In this document: positions 15,801 to 23,466 of the stretch, piece after piece
Layout of the letters: each line of letters opens with the position of its first letter
Position numbering within the stretch: position 1 is the stretch's first letter
Assembly (NCBI GenBank): GCA_963798795.1
Contig: CAWCUZ010000001.1
Coordinates: 62,001-126,000, forward strand
DNA length: 64,000 nucleotides
Direction: 5' to 3'
Source of the DNA: CAWCUZ01 sp963798795
GTDB lineage: Bacteria; Acidobacteriota; Vicinamibacteria; Vicinamibacterales; SCN-69-37
Program-made: the position numbers and the translations under genes
Notes under the pieces: generated by a model
Databases searched by the model: none
Told to the model about the DNA's origin: nothing
The model's input: the letters and a program-made list of their open reading frames with translations, nothing else

Positions 15801-17040
15801 TCGCTGGCCCTATTCAGACAGTGGGTTGTCGCGCAAACGGAACCGAGGGCTTGCCGCAGTGATCAGCCGCAGCCGGACATTGGGGTTCGCGGTGTAGGAA
15901 GCGGCACTTCCGAATCGCGCCAAGCGCAAAGAGCCTGGAGGCGGTTCTACGCCCGAATCCTTTGACACCCACAACCAGGGAAAGTTGACCGGCCCTCTGA
16001 CCCAGCGCCCAAGCGCCCCCGGTTCCTGCCGGGCTCTCCCGAACACGATTCTACGGCCGCACCTCCGGCCGTTCAAGATGTCGGGCGCTGGCAAGTAGGC
16101 GCGATCCGAGGGCAGCCGCGGTGAGTCGCTGAGGACGGACAGGTGCCCACGGCGCCCTTGACACCCGGTCCGGTCTGGGCCATCGTCTAGACTCGAAAAT
16201 ACGGGGACTTCTTATGCCCAGCCACCGTTTGCGACGGCCCGCGGGCTCCACCGCCAATAGCGGCCCGGTGTGCGTCTTCTCTCGCCGCCTCGGCGTCTGC
16301 CGTCGGCGTCCGGAAATGGCTGACCCTGGGTCAGATCGGCGTTGGGACGCGGCTGCAGGCCTCATCTCGGGTGTGGCTTCCGTTTTCGAGAGCGATTTCA
16401 GGCCGCATTCGATGCGCGGCCATTGAATTGGCAGGAAGAACCAGTTGTGTGTCTAATAACGATGGTTATGATTCCTGCCTGACACACGTTCCGGCTCTTC
16501 CCCCGAACGGTCGACCAGCCTGCAGTTCCTGATTTGATCGATTTCATCCAGGTCCTCTTTCTACCTCGACAGCTCCGCGCCTCATCCTCCTGACTCCGGC
16601 GCTGTGTCGCGCTGCATCACCACTTGCGAGGCGCACGGCGCTCGTCGCGGCGCCGGTCACATGGCTGCGGCCGAGTGCCAGTGGAGGTCGCGCGCGGACG
16701 AGTCGTCTTCGATCGACCTACTTGCTCGCGTTGCCCTCTGTGAGGGCGATGCTGAGTCAGGGTGCTTTCGCCGCTGCCCTCGAAAGGAGCATGAACGCAG
16801 GTGCCGAGCGGTCGCTCGCCGGCGCTTTCCTGTGGAGTGCGGCGCCACTCCGCTGTGACGCGCCCGGTGCCATAACCTCCTCGCCGGCTCGTGGCGGGTG
16901 AGCATCCGGTGTCTGCACGTGATTCGGCCAGGGCCGCTCCGGATTTCTGGGCCGGCCCGGTCGCGTGCGCCCGGCAGACCCGCACCCACCCATTGACGCA
17001 TCCGATCCGCTGACCGAAGATGGATCGGCCGCTCCCGATG
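15801..17040. other. Long spacer without recognisable genes
   Basis: About 1.2 kb between the rt-cas1 operon and the ttcA-like gene. Frames of 60-105 codons exist on both strands but none has a family-like sequence, a credible start context or codon use like the neighbouring genes. There is no CRISPR array: no direct repeat of 23 bases or more recurs here. The only structured element I see is the interleaved inverted repeat at 16430-16487. Short echoes such as AAAGTTGA (15791 and 15981 areas) are too brief to interpret. The divergent promoters for both flanking operons must lie in or next to this spacer. Confidence 0.6.
16430..16487. other. Interleaved inverted repeats forming a possible H-type pseudoknot
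   Basis: Two inverted repeats are interlaced in the order A-B-A'-B': GGCAGGAA (16430-16437) with TTCCTGCC (16472-16479), and GTGTGTC (16447-16453) with GACACAC (16481-16487). A small 5-bp hairpin, ATAAC/GTTAT, sits inside the middle segment. As RNA this could form a pseudoknot; as DNA it could be two overlapping operators. It lies in the spacer between the rt-cas1 operon and the ttcA-like gene, in a locally AT-richer patch. Confidence 0.4.
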
Positions 17041-17105
17041 GTCGATCGCCGATAGCCGATAGCCGATCGCCGATCCGATTGCCGATTCCCGATTGCCGAT
17101 TCCCG
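17041..17105. repeat. Short imperfect tandem repeat, CCGATNG-type units
   Basis: Immediately upstream of the ttcA-like start, units of 6-8 bases built on CCGAT (GCCGATA, GCCGATC, TGCCGATT, CCCGATT) repeat about nine times. The block reads open into the gene, which would add a low-complexity leader to the protein if an upstream start were used. I regard it as intergenic simple repeat. Comparable blocks with different units occur at 19403-19535 and 34440-34492. Confidence 0.6.
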
Positions 17106-17885
17106 ATGCCCTACCGCACCCCGCTCGAGTCCCGCATCGCCAAGAAGGCCACCAGGGCCATCGTCGACTTCGGCCTGATCGAAGACGGCGACCGCGTGAT
17201 GGTGGGGCTGTCGGGTGGCAAGGACAGTTGGGCGCTGATGCAGATCCTCGACGTCCTGCGCCAGCGGGCGCCCATCGACTTCTCGATCGTCGCCGTCAAC
17301 ATCAACTCCGGCTACACGAACTTCCGCCACGACCTGGTGACCGGCGCCTGCGACGCGCGCGGCTGGGAGTGCCGCGTGCAGCACACCACCATCGGCGCCG
17401 TCATCGACGACGTGCTGGACGACGGGGAGACGCCGTGCTCGCTGTGCGCGCGGCTCAGAAGGGGCGTGCTGTATCGGCTGGCCGACGAAGTGGGCGCCAC
17501 CAAGATCGCGCTCGGCCATCACCTTGACGACGTCGTCGAGACGGTGCTCCTCAATCTGTTCTTCCAGGGTTCGCTCAAGGCGATGCCGGCGCGCCTCGTT
17601 TCCGACAACCGCCAGCACGTCGTCATCCGCCCGCTCGTGTACGTCACCGAAGCCGAGGCGCGGGCGTACACGCAGGAATGCGGCCTGCCGGTCATCGGCT
17701 GCTGCTGCCCGGCGTGCGGCGACCTCAGCCTCAAGCGGCAGCGGGTCAAGCGCCTCATCGCCGAGCTGGAACTGGAGCATCCCGAGATCAAGAACTCCAT
17801 GATCAAAGCGCTCGGCAACGTCGTCCCCAGCCATCTGCTCGACACCCGTCTGCAGCCCGGGCGCGAACTCGCCGCCGCGGTATGA
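17106..17885 (+). CDS. ttcA: TtcA-family tRNA thiolation enzyme (PP-loop ATPase)
   Basis: A 259-residue PP-loop adenylating enzyme that most resembles TtcA, which makes 2-thiocytidine at tRNA position 32. I chose ATG 17106 (MPYRTPLESRIAKKATRAIV) because upstream codons are simple repeat. The PP-loop is MVGLSGGKDSWALMQIL near residues 36-52; the cysteine pair is TPCSLCARLRRGVLYRLADE near residue 110; HLDDVVETVLLNLFFQGSL follows, and the second cysteine cluster GCCCPACGDLS lies near residue 200. These cysteines fit the [4Fe-4S] cluster ligands of the TtcA/TuiA group. The next gene is a D-aminoacyl-tRNA deacylase, another tRNA-linked function. Distinction from related thiolases such as TtuA is not certain. 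Confidence 0.8.
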   Translation: MPYRTPLESRIAKKATRAIVDFGLIEDGDRVMVGLSGGKDSWALMQILDVLRQRAPIDFSIVAVNINSGYTNFRHDLVTGACDARGWECRVQHTTIGAVIDDVLDDGETPCSLCARLRRGVLYRLADEVGATKIALGHHLDDVVETVLLNLFFQGSLKAMPARLVSDNRQHVVIRPLVYVTEAEARAYTQECGLPVIGCCCPACGDLSLKRQRVKRLIAELELEHPEIKNSMIKALGNVVPSHLLDTRLQPGRELAAAV

Positions 17886-17894
17886 CCGGCTGAC

Positions 17895-18346
17895 GTGCGT
17901 ACCGGTCGTTCAACGGGTGACGTCGGCCTCGGTGTCCGTCAACGGACAGGTCGTCGGGCAGATCGACCGCGGCCTGGCCGTGCTGGTCGGCATGGCGCAC
18001 GACGACACACCGGCCGATATCGAGTACACGGCGTCGAAACTTCGCGACCTGCGGATTTTCGAGGACGAGCAGGGCAAAATGAACCGGTCGGTGATGGAGG
18101 CGGGCGGCGGCATCCTGATCGTGCCGCAGTTCACGCTGATGGGCGACGTGCGGCGCGGCCGCCGGCCGGCGTTCGACCAGGCCGCGGCGCCCGAGATCGC
18201 GCAGGCACAGGTACGGAGACTTGGTGGACCGGCTGCGCGGGTTCGGCTTGACGGTCGAGACGGGCGTGTTCCGCGCCCACATGCAGGTGGCGCTCGTGAA
18301 CGATGGGCCGGTCACGATACTGCTCGACAGCCGGAAACTGTTTTGA
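17895..18346 (+). CDS. dtd: D-aminoacyl-tRNA deacylase (two apparent frameshifts)
   Basis: Dtd removes D-amino acids mischarged to tRNA. Joining three frames gives the full protein: a GTG start at 17895 yields MRTVVQRVTSASVSVNG if one G is removed near 17904; the middle frame has ASKLRDLRIFEDEQGKMNRS and the active-site segment IVPQFTLMGDVRRGRRPAFD (family motif SQFTL); a second shift near 18211 restores YGDLVDRLRGFGLTVETG, then FRAHMQVALVNDGPVTILLD with the conserved NxGPxT motif. The length, about 150 residues, is normal. Each shift is one extra base, like others in this assembly, so I take them as consensus errors. It starts 10 bases after the ttcA-like gene. Confidence 0.85.
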
Positions 18347-18360
18347 CCGGTGCGGGTACG

Positions 18361-18527
18361 CTGAAATGAGAGCGGGTCTGTCCCCGAACTACAGGGACTG
18401 ACCCGGTGGCCCATTCGGTGCGATCCGTTCGCACCGGCCGGGACCCGGTGGCCCGGTACCTGAAATGAGAGCGGGTCTGTCCCTGAACTACAGGGACTGA
18501 CCCGCTGGCCCGTTCGAAGCGATCCGC
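18361..18527. repeat. Two tandem copies of a 67-bp hairpin-bearing repeat
   Basis: A unit of about 67 bases beginning CTGAAATGAGAGCGGGTCTG occurs at about 18361-18427 and again at 18460-18526, differing at only a few positions. Each copy contains a hairpin in which GGGTCTGTCCC pairs with GGGACTGACCC around a short loop (GAACTACA). The 32 bases between copies hold a smaller inverted repeat (GGTGCGATCC / GTTCGCACC). The block fills the spacer between dtd and the outer-membrane protein gene. It may act as a terminator for dtd; its repetition suggests a REP-like element. Confidence 0.65.
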
Positions 18528-18547
18528 AGATTGAAGGAGACACACAC

Positions 18548-19402
18548 GTGAAACAGTCGTTGCTTCGAGCCGGGCTCGCCGTGATGTTGACCGCCGCCGC
18601 GCTGCCGGCGTTCGCTCAGTCGCGGCCGCTCGTCACCGAGGATCCGGAGACGGTCGGACCGGGGCAGGTCCTGGTGGAGGCGGGCATCGACTACGCGCAG
18701 GACGCGTACTATCCCGTGTCGGGCCTCATCGGTAATTTGTGGCGTGTCGGCACCATCGGTTTCAGCTTCGGGGTGAGCTCGATCGCCGAGATCCAGCTGG
18801 ACGGCGGCCTGCGCGACCGGTTGGCCATCACGAGCCGCATGCCCGATGCGCCGCTGGCCGACATGCTGACGGTGATGGGTGATTCGACCAGTGATTTCGA
18901 GGACGCCACTATTGGAGCGAAGGTCCGGTTCCTGGCCGAAACGGAAACGCGGCCGGCGATGTCGATCCGGTTCAACACGCGGCTCCCGAATGCGGGCAAC
19001 GAAAGCGGCCTCGGCAAGGACACCAGCGACTTCAACTTCGGCCTGGCCATCGGCAAGACCGTCCAGTCCATCCGTGTCGTCGGCAACTTTGGATTCGGCA
19101 TCCTGGGCGACCCGACGCGCGGCGACCGGCAGAACGACGTGTTGAACTACGGGATCTCCGTCGCGCGAGCCGTGGCCGTGGGCGTCGAAGTGGTCGGCGA
19201 GCTGAACGGGCGGATGAATACGCGCTCGGGCACACCGCCGCCGGGCACCGACAGCCTGTCCATGATGCGCGTCGGCACGCGGTTCACGCGCGGTCCGGTA
19301 CGCGTGGACGGCGCGCTCCTCGTCGGCGTCACCGAACGCGATCCCACATGGGGGTTCACGGCGGGCCTGACGTGGGTGTTCAAGGCATTCGACGTGCAAT
19401 GA
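18548..19402 (+). CDS. Outer-membrane beta-barrel protein, phenol-degradation MetA-like
   Basis: A 284-residue protein with a clear signal peptide (GLAVMLTAAALPAFA, cleavage after AQS region) followed by alternating hydrophobic/polar beta strands to a C-terminal aromatic segment (TWGFTAGLTWVFKAFDVQ). Strands such as TIGAKVRFLAETETRPAMSI and DFNFGLAIGKTVQSIRVVG and the opening RPLVTEDPETVGPGQVLVE fit the putative MetA-pathway/transporter barrel family found widely in Acidobacteriota, whose substrates are mostly unknown. An AAGGAG ribosome binding site precedes the start. The gene stands alone between two repeat blocks. Confidence 0.65.
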   Translation: MKQSLLRAGLAVMLTAAALPAFAQSRPLVTEDPETVGPGQVLVEAGIDYAQDAYYPVSGLIGNLWRVGTIGFSFGVSSIAEIQLDGGLRDRLAITSRMPDAPLADMLTVMGDSTSDFEDATIGAKVRFLAETETRPAMSIRFNTRLPNAGNESGLGKDTSDFNFGLAIGKTVQSIRVVGNFGFGILGDPTRGDRQNDVLNYGISVARAVAVGVEVVGELNGRMNTRSGTPPPGTDSLSMMRVGTRFTRGPVRVDGALLVGVTERDPTWGFTAGLTWVFKAFDVQ

Positions 19403-19535
19403 GCGATGGCGGATTCGAGGATTCGAGGATTCGAGGATTCGAGGATTCAAGGATTCGTGGGATTGACGAATGTCTTGAATCTTTGAATCCCGAATCTTTG
19501 AATCTTTGAATCCTTGAATCGTGAATCGCGAATCC
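19403..19535. repeat. Low-complexity array of GATTCGAG/GAATCTTT-type units
   Basis: Between the barrel protein and the glpD-like gene the sequence is composed of short units: GATTCGAG repeated about five times, then units built on TTGAATC in the other orientation (GAATCTTT, GAATCCTT, GAATCGTG). The two halves are near-complementary, so the block could fold into a long imperfect hairpin and may terminate transcription of the two converging genes. The unit resembles the AATCAAG array at 34440-34492. Confidence 0.65.
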
Positions 19536-19539
19536 CCGC

Positions 19540-21153
19540 TCACCCCGGGTACAGACTCTCCACGGCCCGGATCTCGTCTGCCCGTTGCGCGTCCGTCCAC
19601 CCGAGCTGTTCGCCCATGATGGCGGCGGCGCGGTCCAGAGCCCCGCGGCCAGGATGGCCGGCCGAGCCGAGCGGCGTACGCCGCAGCACGGCGTCCGACA
19701 ACCGCATCGCGCGCGCGTGGTCCACGGCGTACGCCATCTCGGCGCACAGCACCGGCACATCATCCCCGAGACAGTCGACGCCGAACGGACTGGCTGCGGC
19801 GTAGCGGGCGACTTCGGTGGATTCGGTGCCGTACCAGGACGTGAGGTGGTCCTGCACGTCTTTCTCCAGGCGCAGCCCCAGCTCGCGCAGCGTCTCGATC
19901 AGACGGCCTTCGGCATCGGCGATGCCGGCGTGCGGCAGCTCCGCGATGCCCGTCGTGCACCGGCCGCGCGAGTGGCTGGCGGCCGCGGCCGCCGCGTCCA
20001 CCGCGCGCTCGGCCACGAGGCGCGCCGTCGTGTACTTCACCCCGACGATGGACACGAGGCCCGCGGCGCCATTGCCGTGCCGGACGACGCGCGGGTCGGG
20101 CAGAAATTCCGCGCGGCCGCCGCGCACGAGCGCGGGTGTCAGACCGTGGTGCACGAGCCGAACGTCGGGCCGCTGAACCTGGAATCGCGGAAACGCGCTG
20201 TTGAGATCGCGCAGGAACGCGTCCAGCGTGCCTTCGGACCAGCCACCGTCGCCGGGAGGGGCGACCTGCTCGTCCTGATACGTGCCGACGAGCACGCTGC
20301 CGCGCCACGGCACCGCCGTGAGCGTGCGTCCGGATGCGGCGCGCGCGGCGAGCGCGATGTCGCGCGCCGGGCGGGCGATCAGCACGTTCATCGCGCGCAC
20401 GAGGGGCGGCGCGCCGGTCGCGCCGAACCGCTGCATCAGCGGCTCGAGCTGGCTCCCGGGCGCCAGAACCGTGGCCGCCGCGTCGATCTCGTACTCCTCG
20501 CCGCTCAGCACGTCGCGCACCCGCGCGCCGGCGATCCGGCCGTTCGATCGGCGCGAGCCGATCGCCTCCACGTAGTTGCGCAGCACCGCGCCGGCGGCCA
20601 TGGCGCCCAGCGCCACGCACCACGTGAGCCGGTCGGGATGCCGGGTCTGGTAGTCGTACCAGACGGCGCCGCCGCTCAGGCCCGATGCGGCGATCCCCGG
20701 GAAGAGGCTCCGCGTGGCCGCCACGGACTCGAGCTTCGTCTTCGGGAGATGCAGCTCGGGCACGACGCCGGTGTTGCGGTGGCGGCCGAGGTAGTCGTAG
20801 GCGGCAAACCCGGCTTTGACGGCCCACCGGGACCGCTTCGACCATCGATACGTGCCGGTCAGGAAGGGCAGCGACCGCACCAGATGCGGGGCGATGCGCG
20901 CCCACGCGCGGCGCTCGTGAATCTGCCGGCGCGCGGCCGCCAGGCGCCCGCGCTCGACCGCGCGCAGTCCGCCGTGCAGCGTTCGTTGGTGATTGAAGGA
21001 CAGGCCGCCGCCGAAATCGGCGCGCTCCACCAGCGCCACCCTCAGTCCGCGACGGGCGGCATCGTACGCGGTGAACAGACCATGGATCCCCCCGCCGACG
21101 ACCAGCAGGTCGTAGCGTCCCGCAGCGAGCGGCTCCCGATCGGGCATCGTCAT
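19540..21153 (-). CDS. glpD: FAD-dependent glycerol-3-phosphate dehydrogenase-like oxidoreductase
   Basis: A 537-residue flavoprotein of the GlpD/DAO family, which oxidises sn-glycerol 3-phosphate to dihydroxyacetone phosphate at the membrane. The FAD-binding motif is YDLLVVGGGIHGLFTAYDAA (GxGxxG) near residue 14, followed by LVERADFGGGLSFNHQRTLH, equivalent to the ED-GTSS-STKL-HGG segment. The SGLSGGAVWYDYQT segment and SIVGVKYTTARLVAERAVDA, with the conserved K-TT in the substrate-binding region, are both present. The C-terminal DAO_C domain follows. The stretch normally reading GTSSRS is GGGLSFN here, so substrate preference could differ. It is convergent with the barrel gene. Confidence 0.75.
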   Translation of the reverse strand: MTMPDREPLAAGRYDLLVVGGGIHGLFTAYDAARRGLRVALVERADFGGGLSFNHQRTLHGGLRAVERGRLAAARRQIHERRAWARIAPHLVRSLPFLTGTYRWSKRSRWAVKAGFAAYDYLGRHRNTGVVPELHLPKTKLESVAATRSLFPGIAASGLSGGAVWYDYQTRHPDRLTWCVALGAMAAGAVLRNYVEAIGSRRSNGRIAGARVRDVLSGEEYEIDAAATVLAPGSQLEPLMQRFGATGAPPLVRAMNVLIARPARDIALAARAASGRTLTAVPWRGSVLVGTYQDEQVAPPGDGGWSEGTLDAFLRDLNSAFPRFQVQRPDVRLVHHGLTPALVRGGRAEFLPDPRVVRHGNGAAGLVSIVGVKYTTARLVAERAVDAAAAAASHSRGRCTTGIAELPHAGIADAEGRLIETLRELGLRLEKDVQDHLTSWYGTESTEVARYAAASPFGVDCLGDDVPVLCAEMAYAVDHARAMRLSDAVLRRTPLGSAGHPGRGALDRAAAIMGEQLGWTDAQRADEIRAVESLYPG

Positions 21154-21232
21154 GACGTCAGACTGTACGGAAGCCCGGGGCGCCGACGTGCGGCCGGGTC
21201 GTCCAGAACGGTTGCCACATAATAGTGCGCCG

Positions 21233-21995
21233 ATGCCGCCGACCGCCGACGCCGTCCGCGAGTACCTGGAACACCCATATCCACGACCTCGCCGTCAGCG
21301 CCCACCCGCCCGGGACGCCGGGCTTTTTCGCCGACCTGGACGCCTACCATTTCGAGAAACTGCATCACCTGCTGCGCCTGGTGGATTTCGACGCGTGGCG
21401 CGGACGCGACGTATTAGACGTGGGATGCGGCGCTGGAGTTGAGGTGGTGCGGTTCGCCCGCGCCGGGGCGCGCGTGACGGGCGTGGACGCGGCCTCGCGC
21501 GCCGTCGATCTCGCCCGCCGGAACGTCGAGGCCCAGGGGCTCCAGGCGCGGCTCGAGGCCGCCGACGGCGAGGCCCTGCCGTTCCCCGACGCGAGCTTCG
21601 ACCTCGTCTACGCCCACGGCGTCGTCCAGTATGCCGCCGACGATCGGGCCGTGGTCCGCGAGTGCCGCCGCGTGCTCCGGCCGGGCGGCCTGGCCATCGT
21701 CCAGGTCTACAACCGCCGATCGTGGCTGCAGCTGCTGTCGAAAGTCATGAAGGTGCCGCTCGAGCACGAGGACGCGCCGGTGCTCCGCAGGTACACGATC
21801 CCGGAATTCCGAGCCCTGCTGGCCGGCTTCGGCTCCGTCGAGATGGTGCCCGAGCGCTTTCCGGTCAAGTCGCGCCTGCACGGCGGGTGGAAGGGCGCCC
21901 TGTTCAACACATTCTTCGTCGGAACCTTCAACGCGTTGCCGCGCGCCTGGGTCCGCCGCTTCGGGTGGCACCTGCTCGCGTTCTGCCGGAAGTAG
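21233..21995 (+). CDS. Class I SAM-dependent methyltransferase (one apparent frameshift near start)
   Basis: A methyltransferase of about 253 residues. The first codons come from the ATG at 21233 (MPPTADAVREYLEH); removing one base near 21277 joins them to IHDLAVSAHPPGTPGFFADL in the main frame, whereas the main frame alone would begin with an implausible GTG leader. Motif I is VLDVGCGAGVEVVRFARAGA, with the acidic residue in VTGVDAASRA and a downstream ALPFPDASFDLVYAHGVVQY segment. The C-terminal region resembles methyltransferases acting on lipids or quinone-like molecules. It is divergent from the glpD-like gene and precedes dapF by 22 bases in the same direction. The substrate is unknown. 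Confidence 0.78.
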
Positions 21996-22017
21996 CCGGG
22001 CGAGGCGAAACGAGACG

Positions 22018-22809
22018 ATGGGGACCACGTTCGTCAAGGCGGAGGCGTACGGGAACGATTTCCTGCTGGTGCCTGCCGGTGCCAGACCGGCGGATCCGGC
22101 GGCGCTGGTTCGTCGCCTGTGCGACCGCCATCGCGGCATCGGCGCCGACGGCGTGATCTTCGTCTCGCCGACCTCCGATGGCGCAGCGACCGACCTGTTC
22201 AATGCCGACGGCAGTCGGTCGGAACTGTCGGGCAACGGGATCCGCTGCGTGGCGGCGTGGCTGGCGCACAGCCGGCGGCTGCCGGTGGGGACGGACCTTC
22301 GGATCCGGACCGGCGCAGGCACGAAGATCCTGACCCTGCTCCAGTCGGACGGTCCGGCCTGGCGGATTCGCGCGGCGATGGGACAGCCGGAGGAGTTGCG
22401 GCAGGAGAACCTGCAGGTGGATGGCGAGACGGTCCAGGCGGTGGTGCTGCGTGTCGGAAATCCGCAATGCGTCGTGCTGGGCGACGTGACCGAGGACCGG
22501 CTGCATCGGCTCGCCGCCCGACTGGCGGTACACCCGTCTTTCCCCGACGGCGCGAACGTGGAGCTGGCCCGGGTCGAGTCACCGGCCCGCGTCCGCATCC
22601 TGATCTGGGAGCGCGGCGTGGGTCCGACCGAGGCGTCAGGCACAGGCGCGTGCGCGGCGGCCGTGGCCGCCGCCGCATACGGCGGCGCGTCACGGGATGT
22701 CGAGGTCGTCTCGCTCGGGGGCGTCCAGCGTGTGGAGTGGATGGACGACGGGCTCTGGCTGACCGGCTGGGCGTCGGTGATTGCCGAAGGCACAGCCGGG
22801 GACCGTTGA
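22018..22809 (+). CDS. dapF: Diaminopimelate epimerase
   Basis: A 263-residue cofactor-independent epimerase that converts LL- to meso-diaminopimelate for peptidoglycan and lysine synthesis in the cytoplasm. The N-terminal FVKAEAYGNDFLLVPAG replaces the usual F-KMHG-GNDF, keeping GNDF. The two catalytic cysteines are visible in SELSGNGIRCVAAWLAHSRR (first, near residue 77) and TEASGTGACAAAVAAAAYGG (second, near residue 211). The NPQCVVL segment is the normal NPH site. The length is in the family's range. It follows the methyltransferase and is convergent with the lipoprotein gene at 22874. Confidence 0.9.
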   Translation: MGTTFVKAEAYGNDFLLVPAGARPADPAALVRRLCDRHRGIGADGVIFVSPTSDGAATDLFNADGSRSELSGNGIRCVAAWLAHSRRLPVGTDLRIRTGAGTKILTLLQSDGPAWRIRAAMGQPEELRQENLQVDGETVQAVVLRVGNPQCVVLGDVTEDRLHRLAARLAVHPSFPDGANVELARVESPARVRILIWERGVGPTEASGTGACAAAVAAAAYGGASRDVEVVSLGGVQRVEWMDDGLWLTGWASVIAEGTAGDR

Positions 22810-22873
22810 CGCCCGCTGTTGCGCTCCTTCGACACGCGGCGCGCACCGGCAGTGCAGATTTCGCGATCTCTCG

Positions 22874-23434
22874 TCAGCGTCCGCCGCTGCGCCCGCGCGT
22901 CGGCGGGCCGCCTTCCTTGCGAAGATCCTCGGCAACCGGCGTCAATCGGCGGATGGCGCCGCGATAGTCCTCCGACTTCACGAGTGCGCGTGATTCTTGC
23001 AAGGCGAGATCGGCGGGGCGGACGGCGGCGCGCAGGCGCTCCGCCGCGGCGCCGGTCGGGCGGGGGCCCGCCGTGCCTGCGAGCCGCGCGGTGGCCGCCC
23101 TGGCGAGCTGCTCGACTTCCGCGATCAGCTTCTCGGCCTGGCCGCGCGCCTCGGCTTTCCGGTCGCTGGCTTCCTTGGCGGCTTCGTACGCCAGGTCGCG
23201 AGCCTCGATCGCGTCGTTGAGGGCGGCGCGGTAATCATGGTCGGCGACGGCCTGATCGTACTTGGCGAGCGCATCCTCGGCCGACTTGAGCGTCTCGGGC
23301 GCGTAGGCGCCCGCGTCGGCGGCGCGCGCGGCGGTGAGCGCGCCCTCCGCCTGGTGCCGTTCCTTGAGCGGCGGCTCGGAGCAGGCGGCCGACAGCGCCA
23401 CCGCGATCAGCACGCCGCACGTCCCTCCGCGCAT
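22874..23434 (-). CDS. Predicted lipoprotein, DUF4398-like helical
   Basis: A 186-residue protein with a lipobox (VALSAAC, cysteine 18), so it is probably anchored in a cell-envelope membrane. The mature part is almost entirely alpha-helical and alanine-rich, for example AYAPETLKSAEDALAKYDQA, AALNDAIEARDLAYEAAKEA and AEKLIAEVEQLARAATARL, the repeated A-x-A/E pattern of DUF4398-type proteins that often partner OmpA-like or TolC-type envelope proteins. The C-terminal 20 residues are basic and glycine-rich. It is divergent from the radC-larC gene with 32 bases between starts. No function can be assigned. Confidence 0.65.
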   Translation of the reverse strand: MRGGTCGVLIAVALSAACSEPPLKERHQAEGALTAARAADAGAYAPETLKSAEDALAKYDQAVADHDYRAALNDAIEARDLAYEAAKEASDRKAEARGQAEKLIAEVEQLARAATARLAGTAGPRPTGAAAERLRAAVRPADLALQESRALVKSEDYRGAIRRLTPVAEDLRKEGGPPTRGRSGGR

Positions 23435-23466
23435 CCAGCGGAGTATAGCGCAGCGGATCGGGGGCC

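Noticed and set aside
15801..17040. CRISPR array next to the rt-cas1 operon
   Set aside because: No direct repeat of suitable length recurs at regular spacing here or elsewhere in the window; only short 8-9 base motifs repeat.
16617..17834. A 405-codon minus-strand frame opposite the ttcA-like gene
   Set aside because: It mirrors the coding strand of the PP-loop enzyme and continues through simple repeats; its translation has no family-like features.
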